Source: Pseudoflavonifractor intestinihominis (lineage in GTDB: Bacteria; Bacillota; Clostridia; Oscillospirales; Oscillospiraceae). Taken from it: a DNA stretch of 64,000 nt. The stretch lies in NCBI RefSeq assembly GCF_040096055.1, contig NZ_JBBMFK010000004.1, positions 1-64,000 of the forward strand, read 5' to 3'. Shown in pieces: positions 48,738-55,674 of the stretch. Numbering within the stretch: the stretch's first letter is position 1; each line of letters opens with the position of its first letter. The notes below the pieces were generated by a model. That model ran no database searches. It was given only the letters and a program-made list of their open reading frames with translations, and was not told the DNA's origin. Made by a program: the position numbers and the translations under genes.

Positions 48738-50379
48738 ATGCCTCCGGGAAGAACAGCTTCAGGTCGTCCTCCACGGTGCCGATTCCGGCGATGCCGAAGT
48801 TCTCCACCAGCACCTTGGCCACGTTGGGGCTGAGGAAGGCAGGGAGGGTGGGACCCAGGTGGATGTTCTTGACGCCCAGGTACAGCAGGGCCAGCAGAAC
48901 AATGACGGCCTTCTGCTCATACCAGGCGATATTGTAGACAATGGGCAGGTCGTTGATATCGTCCAGGCCAAAGACCTCCTTCAGCTTCAGGGCGATGACC
49001 GCCAGGGAGTAGGAGTCGTTGCACTGACCGGCGTCCAGCACGCGGGGGATGCCGCCGATGTCGCCCAGGTTCAGCTTGTTGTACTTATACTTGGCGCATC
49101 CGGCGGTGAGGATCACGGTGTCCTTGGGCAGGGCCTTGGCGAACTCGGTGTAGTAGTCCCGGCTCTTGGCCCGGCCGTCGCAGCCTGCCATGACCACGAA
49201 CTTCTTGATGGCGCCGCTCTTGACGGCCTCCACCACCTGATCGGCCAGGGCAAGCACCTGAGCGTGGGCAAAGCCACCCACAATCTCGCCGTTCTCAAGC
49301 TCGGTGGGGGGCGCGCACTTCTTTGCGTGCTCAATGAGAGCGGAGAAATCCTTCTGCTGGCCAATCTCACCGGGGATGTGCTTGCAGCCGGGGTAGCCCG
49401 CGGCACCGGTGGTATACAGCCGGTCCTTGTAGCTGTCCTTGGGGGGCACGATGCAGTTGGTGGTCATGAGAATGGGGCCGTTGAAGGACTCAAACTCCTC
49501 CTTCTGCTTCCACCAGGCGTTGCCGTAGTTGCCCACGAAGTTGGGATACTTCTTGAAGGCGGGGTAGTAGTGGGCGGGCAGCATCTCGGAGTGGGTGTAC
49601 ACGTCCACGCCGGTGCCCTGGGTCTGCTCCAGCAGCATCTCCAGATCCCGCAGGTCGTGGCCGGAGACCAGGATGCCTGGGTTCTTGCCCACGCCCAGCT
49701 TGACCTTCGTGATCTCGGGATTGCCATAGGCGGTGGTGTTGGCCTTGTCCAGCAGCGCCATGCCGGATACGCCGAACTTACCGGTCTCCAGGGTCAGGGC
49801 CACCAGATCGTCCACGGTCAGGCTGTCGTCCAGCGTGGCGGCCAGGGCCCGCTGGAGGAAGGCGTCCACCTCGGTGTCCTCCTGAAACAGGGCATTGGCG
49901 TGCTTGGAGTAGGCGGACAGGCCCTTGAGGCCGTAGGTGATCAGCTCCCTCAGGGAGCGGATGTCCTCGTCCTTGGTGGACAGGACGCCCACCTGGGCGG
50001 CCTTGGCCTCAAAGACGGACTCGTCCGCCGTCCAGACCGCGGCCTGAGGCAGCGCGTCCCTGTGCTCCACCTGGGACAGCAGCTTTTCCTTGGTGTCCAG
50101 AGTGGCATGGATGCGGGCCACAATGGATTCCTTGTCAAAATTGGCATTGGTAATGGTGGTGAACAGGTTCAGGGTGATCAGATGGTTGACCTCGTGGGGC
50201 ACATCCTTACCCTCGGCACGCAGCCGGGTGGTCACGGCGGACAGCCCCTTGGTCACGTACACCAGCAGATCCTGCATGGCCGCCACGTCCGGCTTCTTGC
50301 CGCAGACGCCTGACATGGTGCAGCCCTTGCACCCGGCGGTCTCCTGACACTGATAACAAAACATCTTATTTTCCATCAT
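48736..50379 (-). CDS. hcp: Hydroxylamine reductase / hybrid cluster protein
   Basis: A 547-aa cytosolic Fe-S enzyme that reduces hydroxylamine to ammonia and is linked to NO detoxification. The N-terminal motif MFCYQCQETAGCKGCTMSGVCG gives CxxC-x8-C-x5-C, the pattern of strict-anaerobe hybrid cluster proteins with a [4Fe-4S] cluster. Hybrid-cluster ligands are visible further on: GHDLRDLEMLLEQT (His), VYTHSEMLPAHYYPAF (Glu), TTNCIVPP, GYPGCKHIP, LTAGCAKYKYN and DAGQCNDSYS. The start ATG 50379 follows GAGGAG. It is divergent from a Crp/Fnr gene, the usual arrangement for HcpR-type control. It lies at the left end of the sigK-intervening element and would be lost from the mother-cell chromosome on excision. 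Confidence 0.93.
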   Translation of the reverse strand: MMENKMFCYQCQETAGCKGCTMSGVCGKKPDVAAMQDLLVYVTKGLSAVTTRLRAEGKDVPHEVNHLITLNLFTTITNANFDKESIVARIHATLDTKEKLLSQVEHRDALPQAAVWTADESVFEAKAAQVGVLSTKDEDIRSLRELITYGLKGLSAYSKHANALFQEDTEVDAFLQRALAATLDDSLTVDDLVALTLETGKFGVSGMALLDKANTTAYGNPEITKVKLGVGKNPGILVSGHDLRDLEMLLEQTQGTGVDVYTHSEMLPAHYYPAFKKYPNFVGNYGNAWWKQKEEFESFNGPILMTTNCIVPPKDSYKDRLYTTGAAGYPGCKHIPGEIGQQKDFSALIEHAKKCAPPTELENGEIVGGFAHAQVLALADQVVEAVKSGAIKKFVVMAGCDGRAKSRDYYTEFAKALPKDTVILTAGCAKYKYNKLNLGDIGGIPRVLDAGQCNDSYSLAVIALKLKEVFGLDDINDLPIVYNIAWYEQKAVIVLLALLYLGVKNIHLGPTLPAFLSPNVAKVLVENFGIAGIGTVEDDLKLFFPEA

Positions 50380-50429
50380 GATTTTCTCCTCATAAACCCG
50401 TGGTTGGTTTCGTGCGGGGCAGGTCGCCC

Positions 50430-50458
50430 TTGACTTTCTGAGGGGAGTATACTATAGT
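50430..50458 (+). promoter_or_regulatory. Sigma-A promoter of the element-borne Crp/Fnr gene
   Basis: TTGACT (50430-50435), 17-bp spacer, TATAGT (50453-50458). On the other strand TATACT (50451-50446) is a possible -10 box for hcp, so the two promoters probably overlap. Confidence 0.72.
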
Positions 50459-50473
50459 CAGAACGATCTGTAT

Positions 50474-50487
50474 GTTGTTAAAACAAC
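50474..50487. promoter_or_regulatory. Palindromic operator between hcp and crp
   Basis: Perfect 14-bp palindrome GTTGTTAAAACAAC in the divergent hcp/crp region, 16 bases after the crp -10 box. Its symmetry fits a Crp/Fnr-family dimer, probably the protein encoded alongside. Confidence 0.55.
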
Positions 50488-50502
50488 AAAAGGAGCTTTT
50501 TT

Positions 50503-51183
50503 ATGATGGATTTTATTGGACTGTCCAAGACAGCGCTGTTTCGCGGCGCCACGCCCCGGGAGGTGGAGGCCATGCTCTCCTGCCTGGGCGCAGAGGTGCG
50601 GCAGTCCTCCAAGGGCGCGATGATCTACCGCACAGGAGATGTGGTCACATCTCTGGGCGTGGTCCTGTCCGGCAGCGTACTGATTGAAAACGATGACCTG
50701 TGGGGCAATACCACCGTGCTGGACAGCATCGGGCCAGGGCAAATCTTTGCCGAGACCTACGCCTGTGCCTCCAGTGAGCCGCTGATGGTCAACGTGGTGG
50801 CCGCTGAGCCCACAGAGGTGCTGTTTTTGAATGTGGATCGGGTCCTCCGGGTGTGCTCCCATGCCTGCGACCACCACAGCAAGCTGATCCGCAATCTGCT
50901 CTCCCTCTCCGCCCAAAAGAACCTGAACCTCTCCCGGAAAATTTTTCACACCGCCTCCAAGTCCATCCGCGGGCGGCTGTTGTCCTATCTGTCCTATCAG
51001 GCCGTGCGCAGCGGGAGCCGCAGCTTTGCCGTCCCCTTTAACCGCCAGCAGCTGGCCGACTACCTCAACGTGGACCGCAGTGCGCTGTCAAACGAGCTGA
51101 GCAAGATGCAGAAGGAGGGACTGTTGAAGGTGGACAGAAACCGGTTTGAATTGCTGGGCGCCCACCGGCAGATGGAGTTTTAG
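50503..51183 (+). CDS. Crp/Fnr-family regulator divergent from hcp (HcpR-like)
   Basis: A 226-aa regulator with an effector-binding barrel (about 10-125: FRGATPREVEAMLSCLGAEVRQSSKGAMIYRTGDVVTSLGVVLSGSVLIENDD) and a C-terminal winged helix (about 170-215: FAVPFNRQQLADYLNVDRSALSNELSKMQKEGLLKVDRNRFEL). The arrangement, opposite hcp with a shared palindrome, is that of HcpR, the NO/nitrite-stress activator of hcp in anaerobes. ATG 50503 follows AAAGGAG; a second ATG is the next codon. The last 20 codons are nearly repeated at 55613-55672. It lies within the sigK-intervening element. Confidence 0.85.
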   Translation: MMDFIGLSKTALFRGATPREVEAMLSCLGAEVRQSSKGAMIYRTGDVVTSLGVVLSGSVLIENDDLWGNTTVLDSIGPGQIFAETYACASSEPLMVNVVAAEPTEVLFLNVDRVLRVCSHACDHHSKLIRNLLSLSAQKNLNLSRKIFHTASKSIRGRLLSYLSYQAVRSGSRSFAVPFNRQQLADYLNVDRSALSNELSKMQKEGLLKVDRNRFELLGAHRQMEF

Positions 51184-51282
51184 AGGGGCAGGCCACAGCG
51201 GGGGCCTGAGATATGGGACATCAATTACTCCAAAGGAAGAAGAAAATTTTCGGGAATTTCTGGTCAGGTGGACGAAAAGTTC

Positions 51283-51311
51283 TTTTCAAGCATCTGAATA
51301 TGTGGTATACT
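51283..51311 (+). promoter_or_regulatory. Sigma-A promoter of the hydrogenase-maturation operon
   Basis: TTTTCA (51283-51288), 17-bp spacer, TATACT (51306-51311). It is followed by a 140-base leader with an internal terminator. Confidence 0.7.
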
Positions 51312-51317
51312 CCTAAC

Positions 51318-51453
51318 CACAATATCGCTGACGCAGAAGGGCGGCTGCCCTGATGGGGAAGGGATGCAGATGGAACAGGCGGCCGATGCCGCTTTATTTG
51401 CGCACCCTTTTCCGGGTGCGCTTTTTTTGCGCCGGCGGAAGAGGAGGATATCT
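51318..51453 (+). ncRNA. Structured leader, candidate riboswitch or attenuator of the hyd operon
   Basis: Leader RNA with at least three hairpins: GGGC-GGCT-GCCC (51339-51350), GCGGC-CGAT-GCCGC (51379-51392) and the intrinsic terminator at 51400-51428. Two similar strands (AAGGGCGGC and ACAGGCGGC) precede the first two stems. A structured segment followed by a terminator before the first ribosome-binding site is the layout of a transcriptional riboswitch. A metal-sensing (NiCo/czcD-type, reported to respond to iron) identity would make sense for Fe-S hydrogenase maturases, but I cannot confirm the fold. Confidence 0.5.
51400..51428 (+). terminator. Terminator inside the hyd leader
   Basis: Perfect 8-bp stem GCGCACCC (51400-51407) with GGGTGCGC (51414-51421), 6-base loop, seven T residues. 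It lies after the promoter and before the first gene, so it must be conditional. Confidence 0.85.
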
Positions 51454-51711
51454 ATGGAAGAGACCCGTGTGGCTCTGCTGGGCATCGTGGTGGAAAATCC
51501 GAACTCAGTGGAGCCACTGAACCAGCTGCTGCACCAGTACAAGGACTATATCATCGGTCGGATGGGGCTGCCCTACCGGAAACGGGAGATCAACATTATC
51601 AGCATCGTGCTGGACGCCCCGGGGGATGCCATCAGCAGCCTGTCCGGCAAGATCGGGATGCTGCCCGGTGTTACTGCCAAGGCCCTTTACTCCAAGCTGC
51701 CCGATGCGTGA
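51454..51711 (+). CDS. TM1266-type iron-only hydrogenase system regulator
   Basis: An 85-aa protein with a ferredoxin-like/ACT-type regulatory fold: VALLGIVVENPNSVEPLNQLLHQYKDYIIGRMGLPYRKREINIISIVLDAPGDAISSLSGKIGMLPGVTAKALYSKL. TM1266-family genes are found next to [FeFe]-hydrogenase maturase genes and are thought to regulate them. ATG 51454 follows GAGGAGGA. Its TGA overlaps hydE by 8 bases. The reading frame is open upstream through the leader terminator, but the strong ribosome site at 51441-51447 favours this start. Confidence 0.88.
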   Translation: MEETRVALLGIVVENPNSVEPLNQLLHQYKDYIIGRMGLPYRKREINIISIVLDAPGDAISSLSGKIGMLPGVTAKALYSKLPDA

Positions 51712-52747
51712 CCTTCTTGACAAGCTGTGTCTTCAGCGGTGGCTGAGCCGTGAGGAGTGGCGGACCCTGCTGGCCCGCCGGTATGACCTGGATCGGGAGG
51801 CGCTCTTTGCCCGGGCGCTGGCCGAGCGCCGCCGGTGGTACGGCGACCAGATCTATGTCCGAGGGCTTATTGAATGCAGCAACATTTGCAGAAACAACTG
51901 CCTGTACTGCGGAATCCGGCGAGACAACCGGCATGTGTCCCGTTACCGTCTGGACCGGGACACGGTCCTAGCCTGCTGTGAGAAGGGGTACGGCTGGGGA
52001 TTCCGCACCTTTGTACTCCAGGGGGGCGAGGACCCCGGGCTCACCCCGGACCGGGTGGCGGAGACGGTGGCGGCCATCAAGGCCCGGTGGCCGGACTGCG
52101 CCGTGACCCTCTCTCTGGGAGAGTTTGAGCGGGAAGTGTACCAGCTGTGGTTTGACGCCGGGGCAGACCGGTATCTTCTCCGCCACGAGACGGCGGACAG
52201 CGTCCACTATGGAAAACTCCACCCGCCGGAGCTGACGCTGGAGCACCGGCTGGGCTGCCTGCGCACCCTGAAGGACATCGGCTACCAGGTGGGGGCCGGC
52301 TTCATGGTGGGCTCCCCCGGACAGACCGCGGACACCCTGGCGGAGGATTTCTGCTTCCTCCAGGACTTCCAGCCCCACATGATGGGACTGGGCCCCTTTA
52401 TTCCACAGAAGGACACCCCCTTTGCCGGGGAACCGGCGGGCACACTGGAGGATACGCTGATCTTGCTCTCCCTGGTGCGGCTCACCCTGCCCCGCGTGCT
52501 GCTGCCCGCCACCACCGCTCTGGGGACAATCCACCCCCAGGGCCGGGAGCTGGGCATTCTGGCGGGGGCCAACGTGGTAATGCCCAACCTGTCGCCCCCC
52601 GCCGCCCGGGATAAGTACACCCTTTACGACAACAAGCTCCGCACCGGAGATGAGGCCGCCGAGCACCTGGCTGGTCTGCGGAAACGTCTGGCCGCCATCG
52701 GCTGCACCGTGGCCGTCCACCGGGGAGACTTTCCCAATCATCAATAA
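51704..52747 (+). CDS. hydE: [FeFe]-hydrogenase maturase HydE (radical SAM)
   Basis: A 347-aa radical SAM enzyme needed to build the diiron subcluster of the H-cluster. The SAM cluster motif is CRNNCLYC (C62, C66, C69), preceded by VRGLIECSNI. Other HydE features are FVLQGGEDPGLTPDRV (about 101-116) and PNLSPPAARDKYTLYDNK near the C-terminus. The ATG lies 8 bases inside the TM1266 gene, so translation is coupled. Together with hydG and hydF it forms a complete maturase set, all on the sigK-intervening element. The only [FeFe] hydrogenase in this window that would need them is the sensory one at 15343-17016. Confidence 0.93.
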   Translation: MRDLLDKLCLQRWLSREEWRTLLARRYDLDREALFARALAERRRWYGDQIYVRGLIECSNICRNNCLYCGIRRDNRHVSRYRLDRDTVLACCEKGYGWGFRTFVLQGGEDPGLTPDRVAETVAAIKARWPDCAVTLSLGEFEREVYQLWFDAGADRYLLRHETADSVHYGKLHPPELTLEHRLGCLRTLKDIGYQVGAGFMVGSPGQTADTLAEDFCFLQDFQPHMMGLGPFIPQKDTPFAGEPAGTLEDTLILLSLVRLTLPRVLLPATTALGTIHPQGRELGILAGANVVMPNLSPPAARDKYTLYDNKLRTGDEAAEHLAGLRKRLAAIGCTVAVHRGDFPNHQ

Positions 52748-52808
52748 GAGAGAGAAAAACTGACGGGGAAGGGACCCACCCTGACCCAAAAGAAAGGAAG
52801 TAATCCCA

Positions 52809-54227
52809 ATGTACGATCCCAAATCCAGAAAAGCAGAGGACTTTATCGACCACCAGGAGATCCTGGACAGCCTGGCCTACGCCGACGCCCACAAGAATGA
52901 TGCAGCCGTCATCGACGCCATTCTGGAGAAGGCCAAGCTGCGCAAGGGACTGACCCACCGGGAGGCCTCGGTGCTGCTGGCCTGTGAGCTGGAGGACAAG
53001 AATCAGGAACTCTATGACCTGGCCAAGCAGATCAAGAAGGACTTCTACGGCGACCGCATCGTCATGTTTGCGCCCCTGTACCTGTCCAACTACTGCGTCA
53101 ACGGTTGCCTCTACTGCCCCTACCACGCCAAGAACAAGCACATCCCCCGCAAGAAGCTGACCCAGGAGGAGATCAAGGCGGAAGTCATCGCCCTCCAGGA
53201 CATGGGCCACAAGCGGCTGGCCTTGGAGGCGGGGGAGGACCCGGTGAACAATCCCCTGGAGTACATTCTGGAGTCCATCAAGACCATCTACTCCATCAAG
53301 CACAAGAACGGCGCCATCCGCCGGGTGAACGTGAACATTGCCGCCACCACGGTGGAGAACTACCGCAAGCTGAAGGAGGCCGGGATCGGCACCTACATCC
53401 TGTTCCAGGAGACCTACCACAAGGAGAGCTATGAGAAGCTCCATCCCACCGGGCCCAAGAGCAACTATGCCTACCACACCGAGGCCCACGACCGGGCCAT
53501 GGAGGGGGGCATCGACGACGTGGGCCTGGGGGTGCTCTTCGGCCTGGAGCTGTACCGCTATGAGTTTGCCGGCCTGCTGATGCACGCCGAGCACCTGGAG
53601 GCGGTGTTTGGGGTGGGGCCCCACACCATCAGCGTGCCCCGGGTGTGCCCCGCCGACGATATTGACCCCAATGCCTTTGACAACGGCATCTCCGACGACA
53701 TCTTTGCCAAGATCGTGGCCTGTATCCGGGTGGCGGTGCCCTACACCGGTATGATCATCTCCACCCGCGAGAGCCAGAAGGTGCGGGAGCGGGTACTGGG
53801 CCTGGGTATCTCCCAGATCTCCGGCGGCTCCCGCACCAGCGTGGGCGGCTATGTGGAGAAGGAGCCGGAGGAGGAGTCCTCCGCCCAGTTCGACGTGTCC
53901 GATAGCCGCACCCTGGATCAGGTGGTCCGCTGGCTCATGGAGCTGGGCTATGTGCCCTCCTTCTGCACCGCCTGCTACCGGGAGGGCCGCACCGGCGACC
54001 GGTTCATGTCCCTGTGTAAGGCGGGGCAGATCCAGAACTGCTGCCTGCCCAACGCCCTGATGACCCTGAAGGAGTATCTGGAGGACTACGCCGCCCCCGA
54101 GACCCGTGCGGTGGGCGAGAAGGTTATCGCCCGGCAGCAGGCCTACATCACCAATCCCAAGGTGAAGGAGATTGTGGCCGACCGTCTGGTGAAGATCGCC
54201 CAGGGCGAGCGGGATTTCCGTTTCTGA
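52809..54227 (+). CDS. hydG: [FeFe]-hydrogenase maturase HydG (radical SAM tyrosine lyase)
   Basis: A 472-aa radical SAM enzyme that cleaves tyrosine to give the CO and cyanide ligands of the H-cluster. The SAM cluster motif is CVNGCLYC (C96, C100, C103) in YLSNYCVNGCLYCPYHAKN. The C-terminal second cluster motif is FCTACYREGRTGDRFMSLCKAGQIQNCCLPNALMTLKEYL (CTAC...C). Length and motifs match HydG and distinguish it from ThiH. ATG 52809 follows AAAGGAAG, 61 bases after hydE; hydF starts 12 bases after its stop. Confidence 0.95.
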   Translation: MYDPKSRKAEDFIDHQEILDSLAYADAHKNDAAVIDAILEKAKLRKGLTHREASVLLACELEDKNQELYDLAKQIKKDFYGDRIVMFAPLYLSNYCVNGCLYCPYHAKNKHIPRKKLTQEEIKAEVIALQDMGHKRLALEAGEDPVNNPLEYILESIKTIYSIKHKNGAIRRVNVNIAATTVENYRKLKEAGIGTYILFQETYHKESYEKLHPTGPKSNYAYHTEAHDRAMEGGIDDVGLGVLFGLELYRYEFAGLLMHAEHLEAVFGVGPHTISVPRVCPADDIDPNAFDNGISDDIFAKIVACIRVAVPYTGMIISTRESQKVRERVLGLGISQISGGSRTSVGGYVEKEPEEESSAQFDVSDSRTLDQVVRWLMELGYVPSFCTACYREGRTGDRFMSLCKAGQIQNCCLPNALMTLKEYLEDYAAPETRAVGEKVIARQQAYITNPKVKEIVADRLVKIAQGERDFRF

Positions 54228-54239
54228 GGAGGGAGCGCC

Positions 54240-55472
54240 ATGAGTCTGAACGCCACCCCCGCCGGCGAGCGGGTCCACATTGCCTTTTTCGGCCGGCGCA
54301 ACGCCGGCAAGTCCAGCCTGGTCAACGCCTTCACCGGCCAGGATCTGGCCATCGTGTCCGACGTGAAGGGCACTACCACCGACCCGGTGTACAAGGCCAT
54401 GGAGCTGCTGCCCCTGGGCCCGGTGCAGATCATCGACACCCCGGGAATTGACGACGAGGGCGCCCTGGGGGAGTTGCGGGTGAAAAAGACCCGCCAGGTA
54501 CTGAACAAGACCGACCTGGCCATCCTGGTGGCCGATGCCACCGCCTCTCTGGGCAAGGCGGAGGAGGATCTGCTCTCTCTCATCAAGGACAAGGGTATCC
54601 CCTATCTGCTGGCCTGGAACAAGGCCGATCTGCTGGAGGCAGTGCCGGAGGAGGGGGAGAACACCCTGTGGGTCAGCGCCCTCACCGGCCTGCACATCCA
54701 CGAGCTGAAGGAGAAGGCCGCCCGTCTGGCGGGACAGGAGGGCCCCAAGCGGCCCCTCATTGCCGATCTGCTCCGGACCGGGGATACGGTGGTGCTGGTG
54801 GTGCCCATCGACAAGGCTGCCCCCAAGGGACGGCTGATTTTGCCCCAGCAGCAGACCATCCGGGATGTGCTGGAGGCCGGGGCCTCCGCTCTGGTGTGCC
54901 GGGATACCGAGCTGGCCATCACTCTGGATGGGATGGCCAGGCCGCCCCGGCTGGTGGTCACCGACAGTCAGGCCTTTGCCAAGGTGGCCAAGATCGTGCC
55001 GGAGTCAGTGCCTCTCACCTCTTTCTCTATCCTCATGGCCCGGTACAAGGGGGACCTGCCCCTCACTGTGGCGGGTGCTCAGACGATATATGACCTGAAG
55101 GATGGGGACAAGGTGCTCGTTGCCGAGGGCTGTACCCACCACCGCCAGTGCGAGGATATCGGCACAGTGAAGCTGCCCCGCTGGATCCATGAGGCCACAG
55201 GCGTGAATCCGGACTATACCTTCTGCTCCGGCCGGGAGTACCCGGAGGACTTAAGCCCCTATAAGCTGGTGATCCACTGCGGAGGCTGCACACTGGGGGA
55301 GCGGGAGATGAAGTACCGCCAGCGTTCTGCCGCTGACCAGGGGATCCCCATCACCAACTACGGCATCCTCATTGCCTTACTCAACGGCATCCTGGCGCGG
55401 ACGGTGGCGCCCTTTCCGGATGTGAACGGCCTGCTGAAAGGCGCCAGCGACAGGACCGCCCAAAATATCTGA
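54240..55472 (+). CDS. hydF: [FeFe]-hydrogenase maturation GTPase HydF
   Basis: A 410-aa scaffold GTPase that carries the assembled diiron precursor to the hydrogenase. The GTPase domain (about 10-175) has the P-loop GRRNAGKSS (17-25), DTPGIDD (G3) and NKADL (G4). The C-terminal cluster-binding domain has VAEGCTHHRQCEDIG and HCGGCTLGEREMKYRQ, the HydF Cys ligands. ATG 54240 follows GAGGAGGGAG. It ends the maturation operon, and a strong terminator follows at 55551-55587. Confidence 0.95.
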   Translation: MSLNATPAGERVHIAFFGRRNAGKSSLVNAFTGQDLAIVSDVKGTTTDPVYKAMELLPLGPVQIIDTPGIDDEGALGELRVKKTRQVLNKTDLAILVADATASLGKAEEDLLSLIKDKGIPYLLAWNKADLLEAVPEEGENTLWVSALTGLHIHELKEKAARLAGQEGPKRPLIADLLRTGDTVVLVVPIDKAAPKGRLILPQQQTIRDVLEAGASALVCRDTELAITLDGMARPPRLVVTDSQAFAKVAKIVPESVPLTSFSILMARYKGDLPLTVAGAQTIYDLKDGDKVLVAEGCTHHRQCEDIGTVKLPRWIHEATGVNPDYTFCSGREYPEDLSPYKLVIHCGGCTLGEREMKYRQRSAADQGIPITNYGILIALLNGILARTVAPFPDVNGLLKGASDRTAQNI

Positions 55473-55550
55473 GGGGGACCTGATTTCTATAAAATGATTG
55501 GAAAGAGCGGTTTGTGGTCCCAATCGGGCGCCGTAAGATCAGAAGAACAA

Positions 55551-55587
55551 AAAATCCGCTGGGAGCGTATGCTCCCGGCGGATTTTT
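55551..55587 (+). terminator. Terminator of the hyd operon
   Basis: Stem AAAATCCGC (55551-55559) with GCGGATTTT (55578-55586), continued by GGGAGC/GCTCCC around loop GTAT, then T residues. Confidence 0.85.
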
Positions 55588-55612
55588 GCTGTGTTTCAGC
55601 GATTTTACGGTA

Positions 55613-55672
55613 AAGGTGGACGAAATCCGTTTGAATTGCTGGATGCCCGCCGGCAGATGGCGTTTTAGAGGG
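55613..55672 (+). pseudogene. Remnant of a Crp/Fnr gene 3' end
   Basis: Sixty bases about 88 per cent identical by eye to the last codons of the Crp/Fnr gene at 51127-51187, including the stop codon. The matching frame ends LLDARRQMAF-stop against LLGAHRQMEF-stop in the intact gene. A one-base deletion near the left end breaks the frame. Nothing of the rest of the gene is present. It lies directly after the hyd terminator, so the hyd operon is bracketed by direct repeats of the crp tail. Confidence 0.75.
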
Positions 55673-55674
55673 AA

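Noticed and set aside
51364..51453. N-terminal extension of the TM1266 protein from ATG 51364 or 51370 through the leader terminator
   Set aside because: The frame is open, but the extension encodes the terminator hairpin and T-run, and GAGGAGG before ATG 51454 defines a better start; the family length also fits the shorter protein.
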